Assembly (NCBI GenBank): GCA_026990815.1
Contig: JALXCS010000123.1
Span: forward strand, 5,851 to 22,368
Direction: 5' to 3'
From: Methylomonas sp.
Lineage (GTDB): Bacteria; Pseudomonadota; Gammaproteobacteria; Methylococcales; Methylomonadaceae
Length of the DNA stretch: 16,518 nt
The notes beneath the pieces were generated by a model. The model was not told the origin of the DNA. It worked only from the letters and a program-made list of their open reading frames with translations, and searched no databases. Made by a program: the position numbers and the translations under genes. Within the stretch, counting starts at the first letter, position 1. Each line of letters begins with the position of its first letter. This document shows positions 8,129 to 15,295 of this stretch, piece by piece.

Positions 8129-9979
8129 ATGAAGAAGCCTGTTAAAAGCTGGCTGCTTGCATCAACGGTAGCTGCATTATTGGCTGCTCCAGCGATTTCT
8201 ACTGCTAACAGCGAAGTAGAGAGACTGACACAGAACCCGGCTAACTGGGCAACCTGGGGTGGAGATTATGCGGGTACGCGTTACAGCAAACTAGACCAAA
8301 TCAATAAAAACAATGTAAAAAATCTGCAACCTGCCTGGACTTTCTCAACGGGTGTTCTTCGTGGCCATGAAGGTGGTCCGCTGGTTGTAAATGATGTGTT
8401 GTATATTCATACCCCTTTCCCTAATACGGTTTATGCGATTGACCAGAAAACCCAATCAGTGATTTGGGAATTTACACCAACACAGGATGCCGATGTCACC
8501 ATCCCTGTGATGTGTTGTGATACCGTAAACCGTGGTTTGGCTTATGGTGATGGTAAAATCTTTTTGCAGCAATCTGATACTGTATTGACAGCGTTGGATG
8601 CCAAAACGGGTAAAAGAATTTGGAGCGTGCAAAACGGCGATCCTAAATTAGGTATGACCAACACACAAGCACCTTTGGTCGTTAAAGATAAGGTCCTGAC
8701 AGGGATTTCTGGCGGAGAATTTGGAGTTCGCGGGTTTTTGGCTGCTTACGATATCAACAGCGGTCAGTTGGTTTGGAAAGGATATAGTATGGGGCCTGAT
8801 TCGGATACTTTGATTAACCCAAATAAAACGACGACTTGGGAAAATGGCAAGGTAACCAAGGTTGGCAAAAATTCTAGTTTGAAAACCTGGAAAGGTGATC
8901 AATGGAAAATCGGCGGTGGTACGACTTGGGGTTGGTATAGTTATGATCCAGAATTGAACCTTGTTTATTATGGTTCTGGTAATCCTTCTACCTGGAATCC
9001 AGTGCAGCGACCTGGTGACAACAAATGGTCAATGTCACTTTGGGCACGTGATGCCGATACCGGTGTAGTGAAATGGGTTTACCAGATGACGCCACATGAT
9101 GAATGGGATTATGATGGCATTAACGAAGTGCCTCTACTTGATATCAAAATCAATGGCAAAATGCGTAAAACTGTCGTGCATTTTGACCGAAACGGTTTTG
9201 GTTATACGCTGGATCGTGTAACTGGCGAGCTGTTAGTTGCGGAAAAATTTGATAAGGCTGTCAACTGGGCGTCACATGTTGACATGAAATCGGGTCGTCC
9301 ACAGGTTGTTTCGCAGTACAGTACTGAGTACAATGGAGAAGATGAAACAACGGAAGGTATTTGTCCTGCTGCTCTGGGTAGCAAAAACCAGCAGCCGGTT
9401 TCGTATTCTCCGCAAACAGGTTATGTCTATATTTCAGGTAACCATGTTTGTATGACTTATGAGCCTTTCGAAGTTGAATATACTGCGGGTCAGCCTTATG
9501 TTGGTGCAACATTGACCATGGGGCCTGCTGGTGTTGATGCGATGACGGGCAAGCCTGATAATTCAACCAACTTAGGTCAATTTACTGCGTGGGATCCAAC
9601 AACCGGTAAAATGGTCTGGTCAACTAAAGAGCCGTTCTCAGTATGGTCCGGTTCAGTCGCGACTGCCGGTGGCGTAGTTTTTTACGGTACTTTGGAAGGT
9701 TATCTGAAAGCGGTAGACGCTAAAACAGGTAAAGAGCTTTATAGATTCAAAACTCCTTCTGGCATTATTGGTAACGTAAACACTTGGGAATACAACGGCA
9801 AACAATATGTTGGTGTGCTTTCGGGTGTCGGCGGTTGGGCTGGTATTGGCATTGCTGCCGGTCTTGATGACGGCACAGACAGCACAAATTCAGAAGGTCT
9901 AGGTGCTGTAGGAGCATATAGAAGTTTGAGTTCTTACACAAAGCTTGGTGGTGTTTTAACAGTATTTGCATTGCCATAG
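8129..9979 (+). CDS. xoxF: Lanthanide-dependent PQQ methanol dehydrogenase XoxF
   Basis: A 616-residue periplasmic quinoprotein alcohol dehydrogenase that oxidises methanol to formaldehyde or formate and passes electrons to a cytochrome c. A Sec signal peptide covers about 1-26, with cleavage likely after STA. The rest is the eight-bladed propeller, with repeated tryptophan-docking patterns such as DAKTGKRIWS (157-166) and DAKTGKELYRF (530-540). Key residues are the adjacent cysteines C129-C130 over PQQ, metal ligands E197 and N285, catalytic D327, and D329 of the WDYDG motif. The extra Asp329 distinguishes XoxF from calcium-type MxaF, which has Ala there, so a lanthanide enzyme is strongly indicated. 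R354 matches the conserved PQQ-facing Arg. Start is set by a perfect Shine-Dalgarno. A terminator follows and then xoxJ. Confidence 0.97.
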   Translation: MKKPVKSWLLASTVAALLAAPAISTANSEVERLTQNPANWATWGGDYAGTRYSKLDQINKNNVKNLQPAWTFSTGVLRGHEGGPLVVNDVLYIHTPFPNTVYAIDQKTQSVIWEFTPTQDADVTIPVMCCDTVNRGLAYGDGKIFLQQSDTVLTALDAKTGKRIWSVQNGDPKLGMTNTQAPLVVKDKVLTGISGGEFGVRGFLAAYDINSGQLVWKGYSMGPDSDTLINPNKTTTWENGKVTKVGKNSSLKTWKGDQWKIGGGTTWGWYSYDPELNLVYYGSGNPSTWNPVQRPGDNKWSMSLWARDADTGVVKWVYQMTPHDEWDYDGINEVPLLDIKINGKMRKTVVHFDRNGFGYTLDRVTGELLVAEKFDKAVNWASHVDMKSGRPQVVSQYSTEYNGEDETTEGICPAALGSKNQQPVSYSPQTGYVYISGNHVCMTYEPFEVEYTAGQPYVGATLTMGPAGVDAMTGKPDNSTNLGQFTAWDPTTGKMVWSTKEPFSVWSGSVATAGGVVFYGTLEGYLKAVDAKTGKELYRFKTPSGIIGNVNTWEYNGKQYVGVLSGVGGWAGIGIAAGLDDGTDSTNSEGLGAVGAYRSLSSYTKLGGVLTVFALP

Positions 9980-10018
9980 CATAGAGTGATCTGTTAGTTC
10001 AGATTATCTACGAAATTG

Positions 10019-10056
10019 AGCCCTGGTCGAGTTGTCGGCTAGGGCTTTTGTTTTTT
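10019..10056 (+). terminator. Rho-independent terminator after xoxF
   Basis: AGCCCT (10019-10024) pairs with AGGGCT (10041-10046) around a 16-base loop and is followed by a T-rich run (10047-10056). It sits between xoxF and xoxJ, so it may limit read-through into xoxJ and make xoxF the more abundant transcript. Confidence 0.7.
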
Positions 10057-10095
10057 CTGGGGAAAACTATTTGAAGTTTAATAAATGAGAGTTCC

Positions 10096-10941
10096 ATGAA
10101 AGTATCTTTAATTTTAATCACTTCGGTTATTTTGCTGATTGCGAAAGCAGGGGTGGCTGATGATAAATTTAGGGTTTGCGCCGATCCATTGAACCCGCCT
10201 TATTCAAGCAAAAATGGTAGCGGTTTTGAGAATAAAATCGCTGAATTATTTGCTATACAATTAAATCAAAAACTTGAATATAAGTGGTTTCCGCAACGAA
10301 TTGGTTTTATCAGGAATACTTTGAAAGCCAAGTTACCGGATAGTGATTTGTACACATGTGATGTTGTGATGGGGGTGCCGGCTGGTTATGAATTAGCCCT
10401 AACAACCAAGCCTTATTATCACTCAACCTATTTGTTATTGATTGCTAAAGGACGTGGCTGGGACGATATTGTCAAGGCAGAGCAACTGGGTGTGTTGCCA
10501 TTAAGCAGGCAGGAATCGCTGAAGATTGCAATGTTTGATCGAGGCCCGGGAACGGCCTTGATACAGGCGATGGGTTTATTAGAGCAGGGAGTTCCCTATC
10601 AAACTATGTCTGGCGATGATCAGAGTAATCTGCCCATGCAAATCGAACAAGATTTAAGAAGTGGCAAAATCGATATGGTGATTCTATGGGGGCCAATGGC
10701 CGGATATGTATTATCACGAAGTCCCAAAGATACTTATACTGTCATTCCAATGGTATCCAAGCCAGGGATGAAATTTGATTTTTCTATTGCCATGGCTGTG
10801 CGTTATGGTGATCAGGAGCGGCTTACAACTCTAAATCGGCTAATAGATAAAAATCGGCAGGCAATCAAAGAGATTATGATGGGCTATCAGATACCCTTGC
10901 TTCCGATACCGGAGCAGCCATCACGTAAGGATGATGATTAA
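10096..10941 (+). CDS. xoxJ: XoxJ, periplasmic binding-protein-like partner of XoxF
   Basis: A 281-residue exported protein of the MxaJ/XoxJ type, with the fold of extracellular solute-binding proteins. The signal peptide is about 1-21, cleaved near GVA-DD. Family marks are FRVCADPLNPPYSS (25-38) at the mature N-terminus, QRIGFIRNTL (67-76) and CDVVMGVPAGYE (88-99). C28 and C88 may form a disulfide. A role in XoxF activation or maturation has been proposed for this family, and I see nothing here that settles it. The start ATG at 10096 has a modest GAGAG upstream. Its place directly after xoxF supports the name. The tail is charged (RKDDD). No cytochrome xoxG follows. Confidence 0.9.
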   Translation: MKVSLILITSVILLIAKAGVADDKFRVCADPLNPPYSSKNGSGFENKIAELFAIQLNQKLEYKWFPQRIGFIRNTLKAKLPDSDLYTCDVVMGVPAGYELALTTKPYYHSTYLLLIAKGRGWDDIVKAEQLGVLPLSRQESLKIAMFDRGPGTALIQAMGLLEQGVPYQTMSGDDQSNLPMQIEQDLRSGKIDMVILWGPMAGYVLSRSPKDTYTVIPMVSKPGMKFDFSIAMAVRYGDQERLTTLNRLIDKNRQAIKEIMMGYQIPLLPIPEQPSRKDDD

Positions 10942-10963
10942 CAAGTTGGGTTTCGAATGAAGA

Positions 10964-11028
10964 AGGAGCGTGCTTTAGCAGCGATTTTCAATGCATAATA
11001 AAACCAATTGTAGCTAAAGCATGCTCCT
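10964..11028. repeat. REP-like inverted pair downstream of xoxJ
   Basis: The left arm AGGAGCGTGCTTTAGC (10964-10979) and the right arm GCTAAAGCATGCTCCT (11013-11028) are complementary over 16 bases with a single G-U type mismatch, around a 33-base loop. Each arm contains GGAGC-(A/G)-TGCTTTAGC, which resembles the GTAGGAGC... REP sequences dispersed between genes in many gammaproteobacteria. Two such units head to head make a REP doublet. It could also form a large hairpin at the end of the xoxJ transcript. No RAYT transposase gene is in the window. Confidence 0.6.
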
Positions 11029-11039
11029 ACTCAAGTGCC

Positions 11040-11059
11040 AGGTTTTTTTAAAAAAACCT
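11040..11059. repeat. Perfect 20-bp palindrome
   Basis: AGGTTTTTTTAAAAAAACCT is a perfect palindrome with no loop, placed between the REP-like pair and the two-way terminator. It may contribute to transcript ends. Confidence 0.5.
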
Positions 11060-11065
11060 TCTCAG

Positions 11066-11108
11066 AAAATCGGCCGTTTAGTTTGACTGGAAGGTGTTTG
11101 CCGATTTT
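11066..11108. terminator. Likely bidirectional terminator between xoxJ and the small exported protein gene
   Basis: AAAATCGGC (11066-11074) and GCCGATTTT (11100-11108) are perfect 9-bp complements around a 25-base loop. The A-run on one side and T-run on the other allow termination from both strands. The site lies exactly where the two genes converge. Confidence 0.6.
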
Positions 11109-11119
11109 ATAAGCTAATA

Positions 11120-11446
11120 TTAATATATTGATTCGTGAGTATAATCGCCAACTGGTCTGGAAAAAGTGAATTTCGCTGGAGTAACCACTAATACCTTGCC
11201 TAGTTTTTGGAATGAGTTATGCGGAGAAAAAGCATGAGAAAAAGCGGTAAAAGGGCTTAGCCCAACATATAAAGCCGCGCCAGCAATGGTTGCAATAAAT
11301 CCCGCAGGGCGCAAGGCCATGTCGATTATTACATCATTGCCGCTTACGGTACGCTTGGATGGTTCGTGATTTGTGGGTGGTTCTGCATGGCTTGAGATTG
11401 AACAAGTTAAGGCTAAAATCAACATGCCAATTTTTAATGTTTTCAT
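11120..11446 (-). CDS. Small exported protein of unknown function
   Basis: A 108-residue protein with a clear signal peptide (about 1-21, SSHA-EP). The mature part has a polar linker and then a hydrophobic stretch at about 47-68 (RPAGFIATIAGAALYVGLSPF), likely membrane-associated. It ends with LVVTPAKFTFSRPVGDY (85-101). I recall similar small proteins with an RP-G-hydrophobic-P core and a V-P-A-K-[YF]-T-F-x-RP-G tail in other Proteobacteria, but no function is known to me. The start is well fixed by AAGGAGG shortly before the ATG at 11446. It converges with xoxJ and diverges from yciO. Confidence 0.75.
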   Translation of the reverse strand: MKTLKIGMLILALTCSISSHAEPPTNHEPSKRTVSGNDVIIDMALRPAGFIATIAGAALYVGLSPFTAFSHAFSPHNSFQKLGKVLVVTPAKFTFSRPVGDYTHESIY

Positions 11447-11612
11447 TTATGTCCTCCTTCGGTTAAGTTAGGTGGGGTTAGATTAAATAATTGATAGGAA
11501 AAACCAAGTAATTTGTACATGGCTGGGATGTAAATATTTCCTTTTTTTACATTTGATGGGCTAGGTTTTATTTTAAAAGAGACTGAAAGTCCGGTGGAAT
11601 GGTTATTCAGGG

Positions 11613-11618
11613 TATAAT
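11613..11618 (+). promoter_or_regulatory. Candidate -10 box for the yciO operon
   Basis: TATAAT, an exact -10 consensus, lies 31 bases before the yciO ATG. The -35 region at 17-18 bp spacing is poor, so the promoter is only a candidate. Confidence 0.35.
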
Positions 11619-11649
11619 TATTTTTTTGCCAATTAATAAGAATAAACAA

Positions 11650-12270
11650 ATGGCGCAATATTTTGAAATTCATTCTGAAAACCCGCAGCAAAGATTAATC
11701 CATAGAGCCGTTGAGATTATAAATAAAGGTGGGGTTATTGCTTATCCTACCGATTCATCGTATGCAATGGCATGCCATATTGGTGATAAGCAGGCTTTGG
11801 ACAAAATAAGGCGGATCAGGCAGTTAAGTGACAAGCATAATTTTACCCTGGTTTGTAAGGATTTGACTCAGGTTTCTATTTTTACAAAAATAGGAAATGA
11901 TGCCTTTCGTTTGATAAAAAGATTAACTCCAGGGCCGTTTACTTTTATCTTAAAAGCAACCAGAGAGGTTCCAAGGAGATTGCAGCATACTAGGCGTAAA
12001 ACAATAGGTATTCGTATACCTGATCATCCTGTAGCGCAAATGCTGCTTCAAGATTTGGCTGAACCGTTGTTTAGTACTACTTTAATATTACCAGGGGAAG
12101 AGGAGGCGATGGTTGATCCCTATGAAATTAGGGAGCGATTAGAGCATGAACTGGACTTGGTTATTGATGCAGGTATTGTGGAGTATCACCCAACGACAAT
12201 TATTGCATTTGAAGATAATGGACCCGAAATAATTAGGCAGGGAAAAGGTGTCGCTGCGATGTTGGAATAA
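11650..12270 (+). CDS. yciO: YciO, Sua5/YrdC-family protein
   Basis: A 206-residue protein matching Escherichia coli YciO in length and along its sequence: a MAQYFEIHSENPQQRLI start, GGVIAYPTDSSYAMAC (29-44), HNFTLVCKDL, TPGPFTFILKATREVPRRL and RKTIGIRIPDHP. YciO is a paralogue of the t6A enzyme TsaC/Sua5 and binds nucleotide and RNA on a similar fold, but it generally does not replace TsaC. I chose the ATG at 11650 over the longer frame from 11599 because it aligns with the E. coli start, although its Shine-Dalgarno is weak. The M50 protease gene starts 19 bases after its stop, in what looks like an operon running to rluB. Confidence 0.92.
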   Translation: MAQYFEIHSENPQQRLIHRAVEIINKGGVIAYPTDSSYAMACHIGDKQALDKIRRIRQLSDKHNFTLVCKDLTQVSIFTKIGNDAFRLIKRLTPGPFTFILKATREVPRRLQHTRRKTIGIRIPDHPVAQMLLQDLAEPLFSTTLILPGEEEAMVDPYEIRERLEHELDLVIDAGIVEYHPTTIIAFEDNGPEIIRQGKGVAAMLE

Positions 12271-12289
12271 CAGAAATTACGATATTAAG

Positions 12290-12943
12290 ATGAATGAATT
12301 AACATTAGTGGGTAGGATTGCTGTTTGGCTATTACCGGTTGTTTTCGCAATTACGGTTCATGAAGTTGCTCATGGGTGGATAGCTAAGTTACGTGGGGAT
12401 AAAACCGCATGGATGTTGGGGCGATTAACATTAAACCCGATAAAACATATAGACCCGGTTGGGACAATACTGATCCCAGGGTTGTTGTTGATTTCTGGCA
12501 CTGGTTTTATTTTTGGATGGGCTAAGCCAGTTCCTGTTAATATGAAGAATTTAAAAAATCCGGTTTCAGATATGGCGGTTGTTGCAGCTGCAGGACCAAT
12601 TTCAAACATTTTGATGGCAATAGCCTGGGCATTATTTGGTAGGCTTGGAGTGATGATAGGCGTTGAGTCTGTAATGCAGCCAATGATGTATATGAGTGTC
12701 GCCGGAATAACTATTAATTTGGTATTGGCGTTAATTAATTTGTTACCAATACCGCCGCTAGATGGTAGCCGGATTTTTTCCGCACTATTGCCTGGTCGCT
12801 GGGCTTGGTATTATAGTCGCATTGAACCTTATGGTTTTTTTGTGCTTTTGTTTCTTTTGATGTCGGGTGGTTTAAGTGCAATGTTGGGTTATCCGCTTTA
12901 TGCTGCTCAAAAAATGTTTTTTTCCTTGGCCGGGTTACAATAA
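12290..12943 (+). CDS. Site-2 protease family (M50) membrane metalloprotease
   Basis: A 217-residue protein with several membrane segments. The zinc site is HEVAH (24-28), with catalytic Glu25 inside the first membrane helix, and the third ligand is Asp158 in NLLPIPPLDGSRI (150-162). It has no PDZ domain, so it belongs to the short M50 proteases and not the RseP type. Physiological substrate is unknown. The frame is open from a GTG at 12248, inside yciO, but the ATG at 12290 places HExxH near residue 24, as in relatives. In many gammaproteobacteria this gene lies between yciO and scpA, often with trpS, which is absent here. Confidence 0.9.
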   Translation: MNELTLVGRIAVWLLPVVFAITVHEVAHGWIAKLRGDKTAWMLGRLTLNPIKHIDPVGTILIPGLLLISGTGFIFGWAKPVPVNMKNLKNPVSDMAVVAAAGPISNILMAIAWALFGRLGVMIGVESVMQPMMYMSVAGITINLVLALINLLPIPPLDGSRIFSALLPGRWAWYYSRIEPYGFFVLLFLLMSGGLSAMLGYPLYAAQKMFFSLAGLQ

Positions 12944-12963
12944 TCTGGTATTAATTTAGTTTT

Positions 12964-13776
12964 ATGGACTTAAGCATTGTTGAGAGTCAAAATAAAGTAC
13001 CTCCACTAGCAATAGTTGATGGCGCTCCTGTTGTTGAATTGCCCGAAGACCTTTATATTCCACCTGATGCACTGAAAGTTTTTCTGGAGGCATTTGAAGG
13101 GCCGTTGGATTTATTGCTTTATTTGATAAGAAGACAGAATCTGGATATATTAAATATTCCAATTGCAGAGATAACTAAACAATATATTCGTTATATCGAA
13201 GTGATGAAAGATTTGCAATTGGAGTTAGCGGCTGAATATTTGTTGATGGCGGCACTGCTAGCAGAAATCAAATCCAGAATGTTGTTGCCAAGGCAGGTGG
13301 CAGAAGAGGAAGATGAAGATCCTCGAGCGACATTAATTCGCAAGCTTCAGGAATATGAGAATATAAAAAAAGCAGCTGAAGAAATTGGTCAATTACCTAG
13401 GGAGGAACGCGATATTTTTCCTGTAACTGCTGATGTGTCAGATGTTGAAATTAAGAAAAAATTACCTGATGTGCAGTTAAGGGAGTTGCTGCTGGCATTT
13501 CAGGATGTCCTGAAAAGAACTGAGCAATTATCCCATCATCAAATAACTAGAGAGCCTTTGTCTGTTCGTGAGCGAATGTCAACCATTTTGGAAAACCTTA
13601 AAGGGGAAAATCACCTCTTTTTTTCGCAGTTATTCATTAAAACCGAAGGCAAGCATGGGGTGGTTGTCTCGTTTCTTGCCGTCCTCGAGCTCTGTAAAGA
13701 AGGGCTCATCGAAATTATCCAGCGAGAACCTTTTGACCCTGTGCGAATCAGAACAGCAGTTAGCCAAGCTTCCTGA
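12964..13776 (+). CDS. scpA: Segregation and condensation protein A
   Basis: A 270-residue kleisin. ScpA bridges SMC (or MksB-type) ATPase heads and binds ScpB to condense and separate chromosomes. After about 37 extra N-terminal residues comes the family hallmark LKVFLEAFEGPLDLLLYLI (37-55), then NLDILNIPIAEITKQY and ELAAEYLLMAALLAEIKSRMLLPR. The C-terminal winged-helix end is VVSFLAVLELCKEGLIEIIQ. The ATG at 12964 lies 20 bases after the protease stop and lacks a good Shine-Dalgarno. Because the N-terminal extension is not conserved, a later start cannot be excluded. scpB follows after 22 bases. Confidence 0.94.
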   Translation: MDLSIVESQNKVPPLAIVDGAPVVELPEDLYIPPDALKVFLEAFEGPLDLLLYLIRRQNLDILNIPIAEITKQYIRYIEVMKDLQLELAAEYLLMAALLAEIKSRMLLPRQVAEEEDEDPRATLIRKLQEYENIKKAAEEIGQLPREERDIFPVTADVSDVEIKKKLPDVQLRELLLAFQDVLKRTEQLSHHQITREPLSVRERMSTILENLKGENHLFFSQLFIKTEGKHGVVVSFLAVLELCKEGLIEIIQREPFDPVRIRTAVSQAS

Positions 13777-13798
13777 AGAAGAGCTGATCAAGGTTGAT

Positions 13799-14437
13799 AT
13801 GGAAATAAAACAGATAGTAGAAGCCATTCTTTTTGTTGCTAATCGACCGATGACAATTAGGCAGGTGCGTCAGGTGTTTCCTGAGTTGGAAAGGCCGGAA
13901 TCTGGAGAAATACAAAAAGCAGTTGATGCGATTACAGAGGATTATAGCTCCCGATCAGTCGAGCTTAAATTGGTAGCAAGTGGTTATCGGTTCCAGGTTA
14001 AAGAGGTAATGGCACCTTGGGTTTCGCGTCTGTTTGAAGAAAAACCCCCGAAATATTCCAGGGCTCTTTTGGAAACTTTGGCGATTATTGCATATCGTCA
14101 GCCAGTGACGCGGGGTGATATTGAGGATATTAGGGGGGTCAGTGTTAGTTCCACGCTTATGCGAACTTTGTTAGATCGTGAATGGGTGAGGGTGATTGGT
14201 CATAAAGAGATTCCTGGCCGACCAGCGCTTTACAGTACTACTAAATTGTTTTTGGATTACTTCGATTTATCATCGTTGAATGAATTACCTACACTCCAAG
14301 AGATTGAAGATTTAGAGTCTTCTGTCATTTCTAACTCTGAAAATAGTCCCGCACAGGAAGATAATGAAAACCAGGAAGCTACGAAAAAAACAATCAAAGT
14401 CACAGATCGCCAGGAAGCTACAACAACTTTCCAGTAA
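13799..14437 (+). CDS. scpB: Segregation and condensation protein B
   Basis: A 212-residue partner of ScpA made of two winged-helix domains, about 1-155, with the conserved SRALLETLAIIAYRQPVTRGDIEDIRGVSVS and GRPALYSTTK-FLDYF segments. The last 55 or so residues are an acidic, low-complexity tail rich in Glu, Asn and Ser. The frame is open 77 codons further upstream inside scpA, but that extension is only the scpA sequence in another frame. I chose the ATG at 13799, preceded by AAGG, because MEIKQIVEAILFVA is the typical family start. It ends 74 bases inside rluB. Confidence 0.93.
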   Translation: MEIKQIVEAILFVANRPMTIRQVRQVFPELERPESGEIQKAVDAITEDYSSRSVELKLVASGYRFQVKEVMAPWVSRLFEEKPPKYSRALLETLAIIAYRQPVTRGDIEDIRGVSVSSTLMRTLLDREWVRVIGHKEIPGRPALYSTTKLFLDYFDLSSLNELPTLQEIEDLESSVISNSENSPAQEDNENQEATKKTIKVTDRQEATTTFQ

Positions 14438-15260
14438 GGAGAGTGGGGTTGAACGGGGTGGTGAGCGTGTGCAGAAAATACTGGCGCGTGGTGGCTTGGG
14501 GTCGCGACGGGAAATTGAGCGCTGGATCGTTGAAGGGAAAATAAACATAAATGGCAAAACAGCAAAGTTGGGCGATCAACTGACAGAGGGTGATTTATTG
14601 CGACTCAATGGTCGAGTTGTTGACTGGCAAAAATACGCTAAACAACCAACAAGGGTTTTGATTTATCATAAGCCATTGGGTGAGGTTGTTACGCGCCGTG
14701 ATCCAGATGGGCGACCTGTAGTTTTTTCCAGATTGCCGAAATTAGCTGTTGGTCGATGGATTGCAATTGGCCGACTGGATATTAATACACAGGGTTTGTT
14801 GTTGCTCACTAATAATGGTGAGTTGGCAAATCGGTTAATGCATCCTTCTTTCAAAGTTGATAGAGAATATGCGGTCCGCATCTTGGGCGAAGTAAATGAT
14901 AACTTGATAAAAAAATTGACACAAGGAGTTGAGCTGGAAGATGGAAAGGCGCATTTTGATGATGTTAAATATAGTGGCGGGGAAGGTGCTAATAAATGGT
15001 ATCACGTAGTAGTAACAGAAGGACGCAACAGGTTGGTGCGCAGGCTTTGGGAGTCACAAGATAAAGTGGTTAGCCGCTTGATGCGAGTACGGTATGGGCC
15101 GATTGTACTGCCAGAAAACCTAAAAGCGCATTGTCATCATGAGGTTGATGAGAAAGGCCTTCAAATTTTATTCGATTTGGTTGGTATGCAGCAGGAATTG
15201 ACACTTAATCCTTCTCGATTACGAGGTGGGCGTGGCAAAGCGCAGCATCGAAAAGAATGA
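14364..15260 (+). CDS. rluB: 23S rRNA pseudouridine synthase RluB
   Basis: A 298-residue RsuA/RluB/RluE/RluF-family enzyme that makes a pseudouridine in 23S rRNA (U2605 in E. coli). A basic 30-residue start is followed by an S4 RNA-binding domain (about 34-90, ERVQKILARGGLGSRREIE). The catalytic domain has GRLDINTQGLLLLTNNG (136-152) with catalytic Asp139, and later EGRNRLVRRLWES. The start ATG at 14364 has AGGAAG just before it and overlaps scpB by 74 bp. No suitable ATG lies nearer to the S4 domain, which supports this start. The tail is basic (RLRGGRGKAQHRKE). No clear terminator hairpin lies in the 35 bases before the convergent cyclase gene. Confidence 0.94.
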   Translation: MKTRKLRKKQSKSQIARKLQQLSSKESGVERGGERVQKILARGGLGSRREIERWIVEGKININGKTAKLGDQLTEGDLLRLNGRVVDWQKYAKQPTRVLIYHKPLGEVVTRRDPDGRPVVFSRLPKLAVGRWIAIGRLDINTQGLLLLTNNGELANRLMHPSFKVDREYAVRILGEVNDNLIKKLTQGVELEDGKAHFDDVKYSGGEGANKWYHVVVTEGRNRLVRRLWESQDKVVSRLMRVRYGPIVLPENLKAHCHHEVDEKGLQILFDLVGMQQELTLNPSRLRGGRGKAQHRKE

Positions 15261-15295
15261 GGCATATTAGTGGTTCCTCCGGTTTTTTAAGATAG

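Noticed and set aside
8648..9977. Several antisense open frames of 60-101 codons inside xoxF
   Set aside because: They have no recognisable domains or ribosome binding sites, and lie opposite a highly conserved gene.
11599..11649. 17-codon upstream extension of yciO
   Set aside because: The E. coli YciO start aligns with the ATG at 11650, and the extension overlaps the candidate -10 box.
11443..11691. 82-codon minus-strand open frame upstream of the small exported protein
   Set aside because: It overlaps the start of yciO and the promoter region, has no recognisable domain, and ends at the start of the well-supported 108-residue gene. It is most likely chance.
11650..12270. Calling this gene tsaC (t6A synthase)
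   Set aside because: The sequence follows YciO along its whole length, including the QRLI start and the HNFTLVCKDL segment, not TsaC. The presence of tsaB in the window does not change this.
13568..13798. 77-codon upstream extension of scpB inside scpA
   Set aside because: It is simply scpA read in another frame, and ScpB proteins begin at the MEIKQIVEAILF segment.
15261..15295. Possible terminator after rluB
   Set aside because: There is a T-run after GGTTCCTCCGG, but I could not form a convincing stem.
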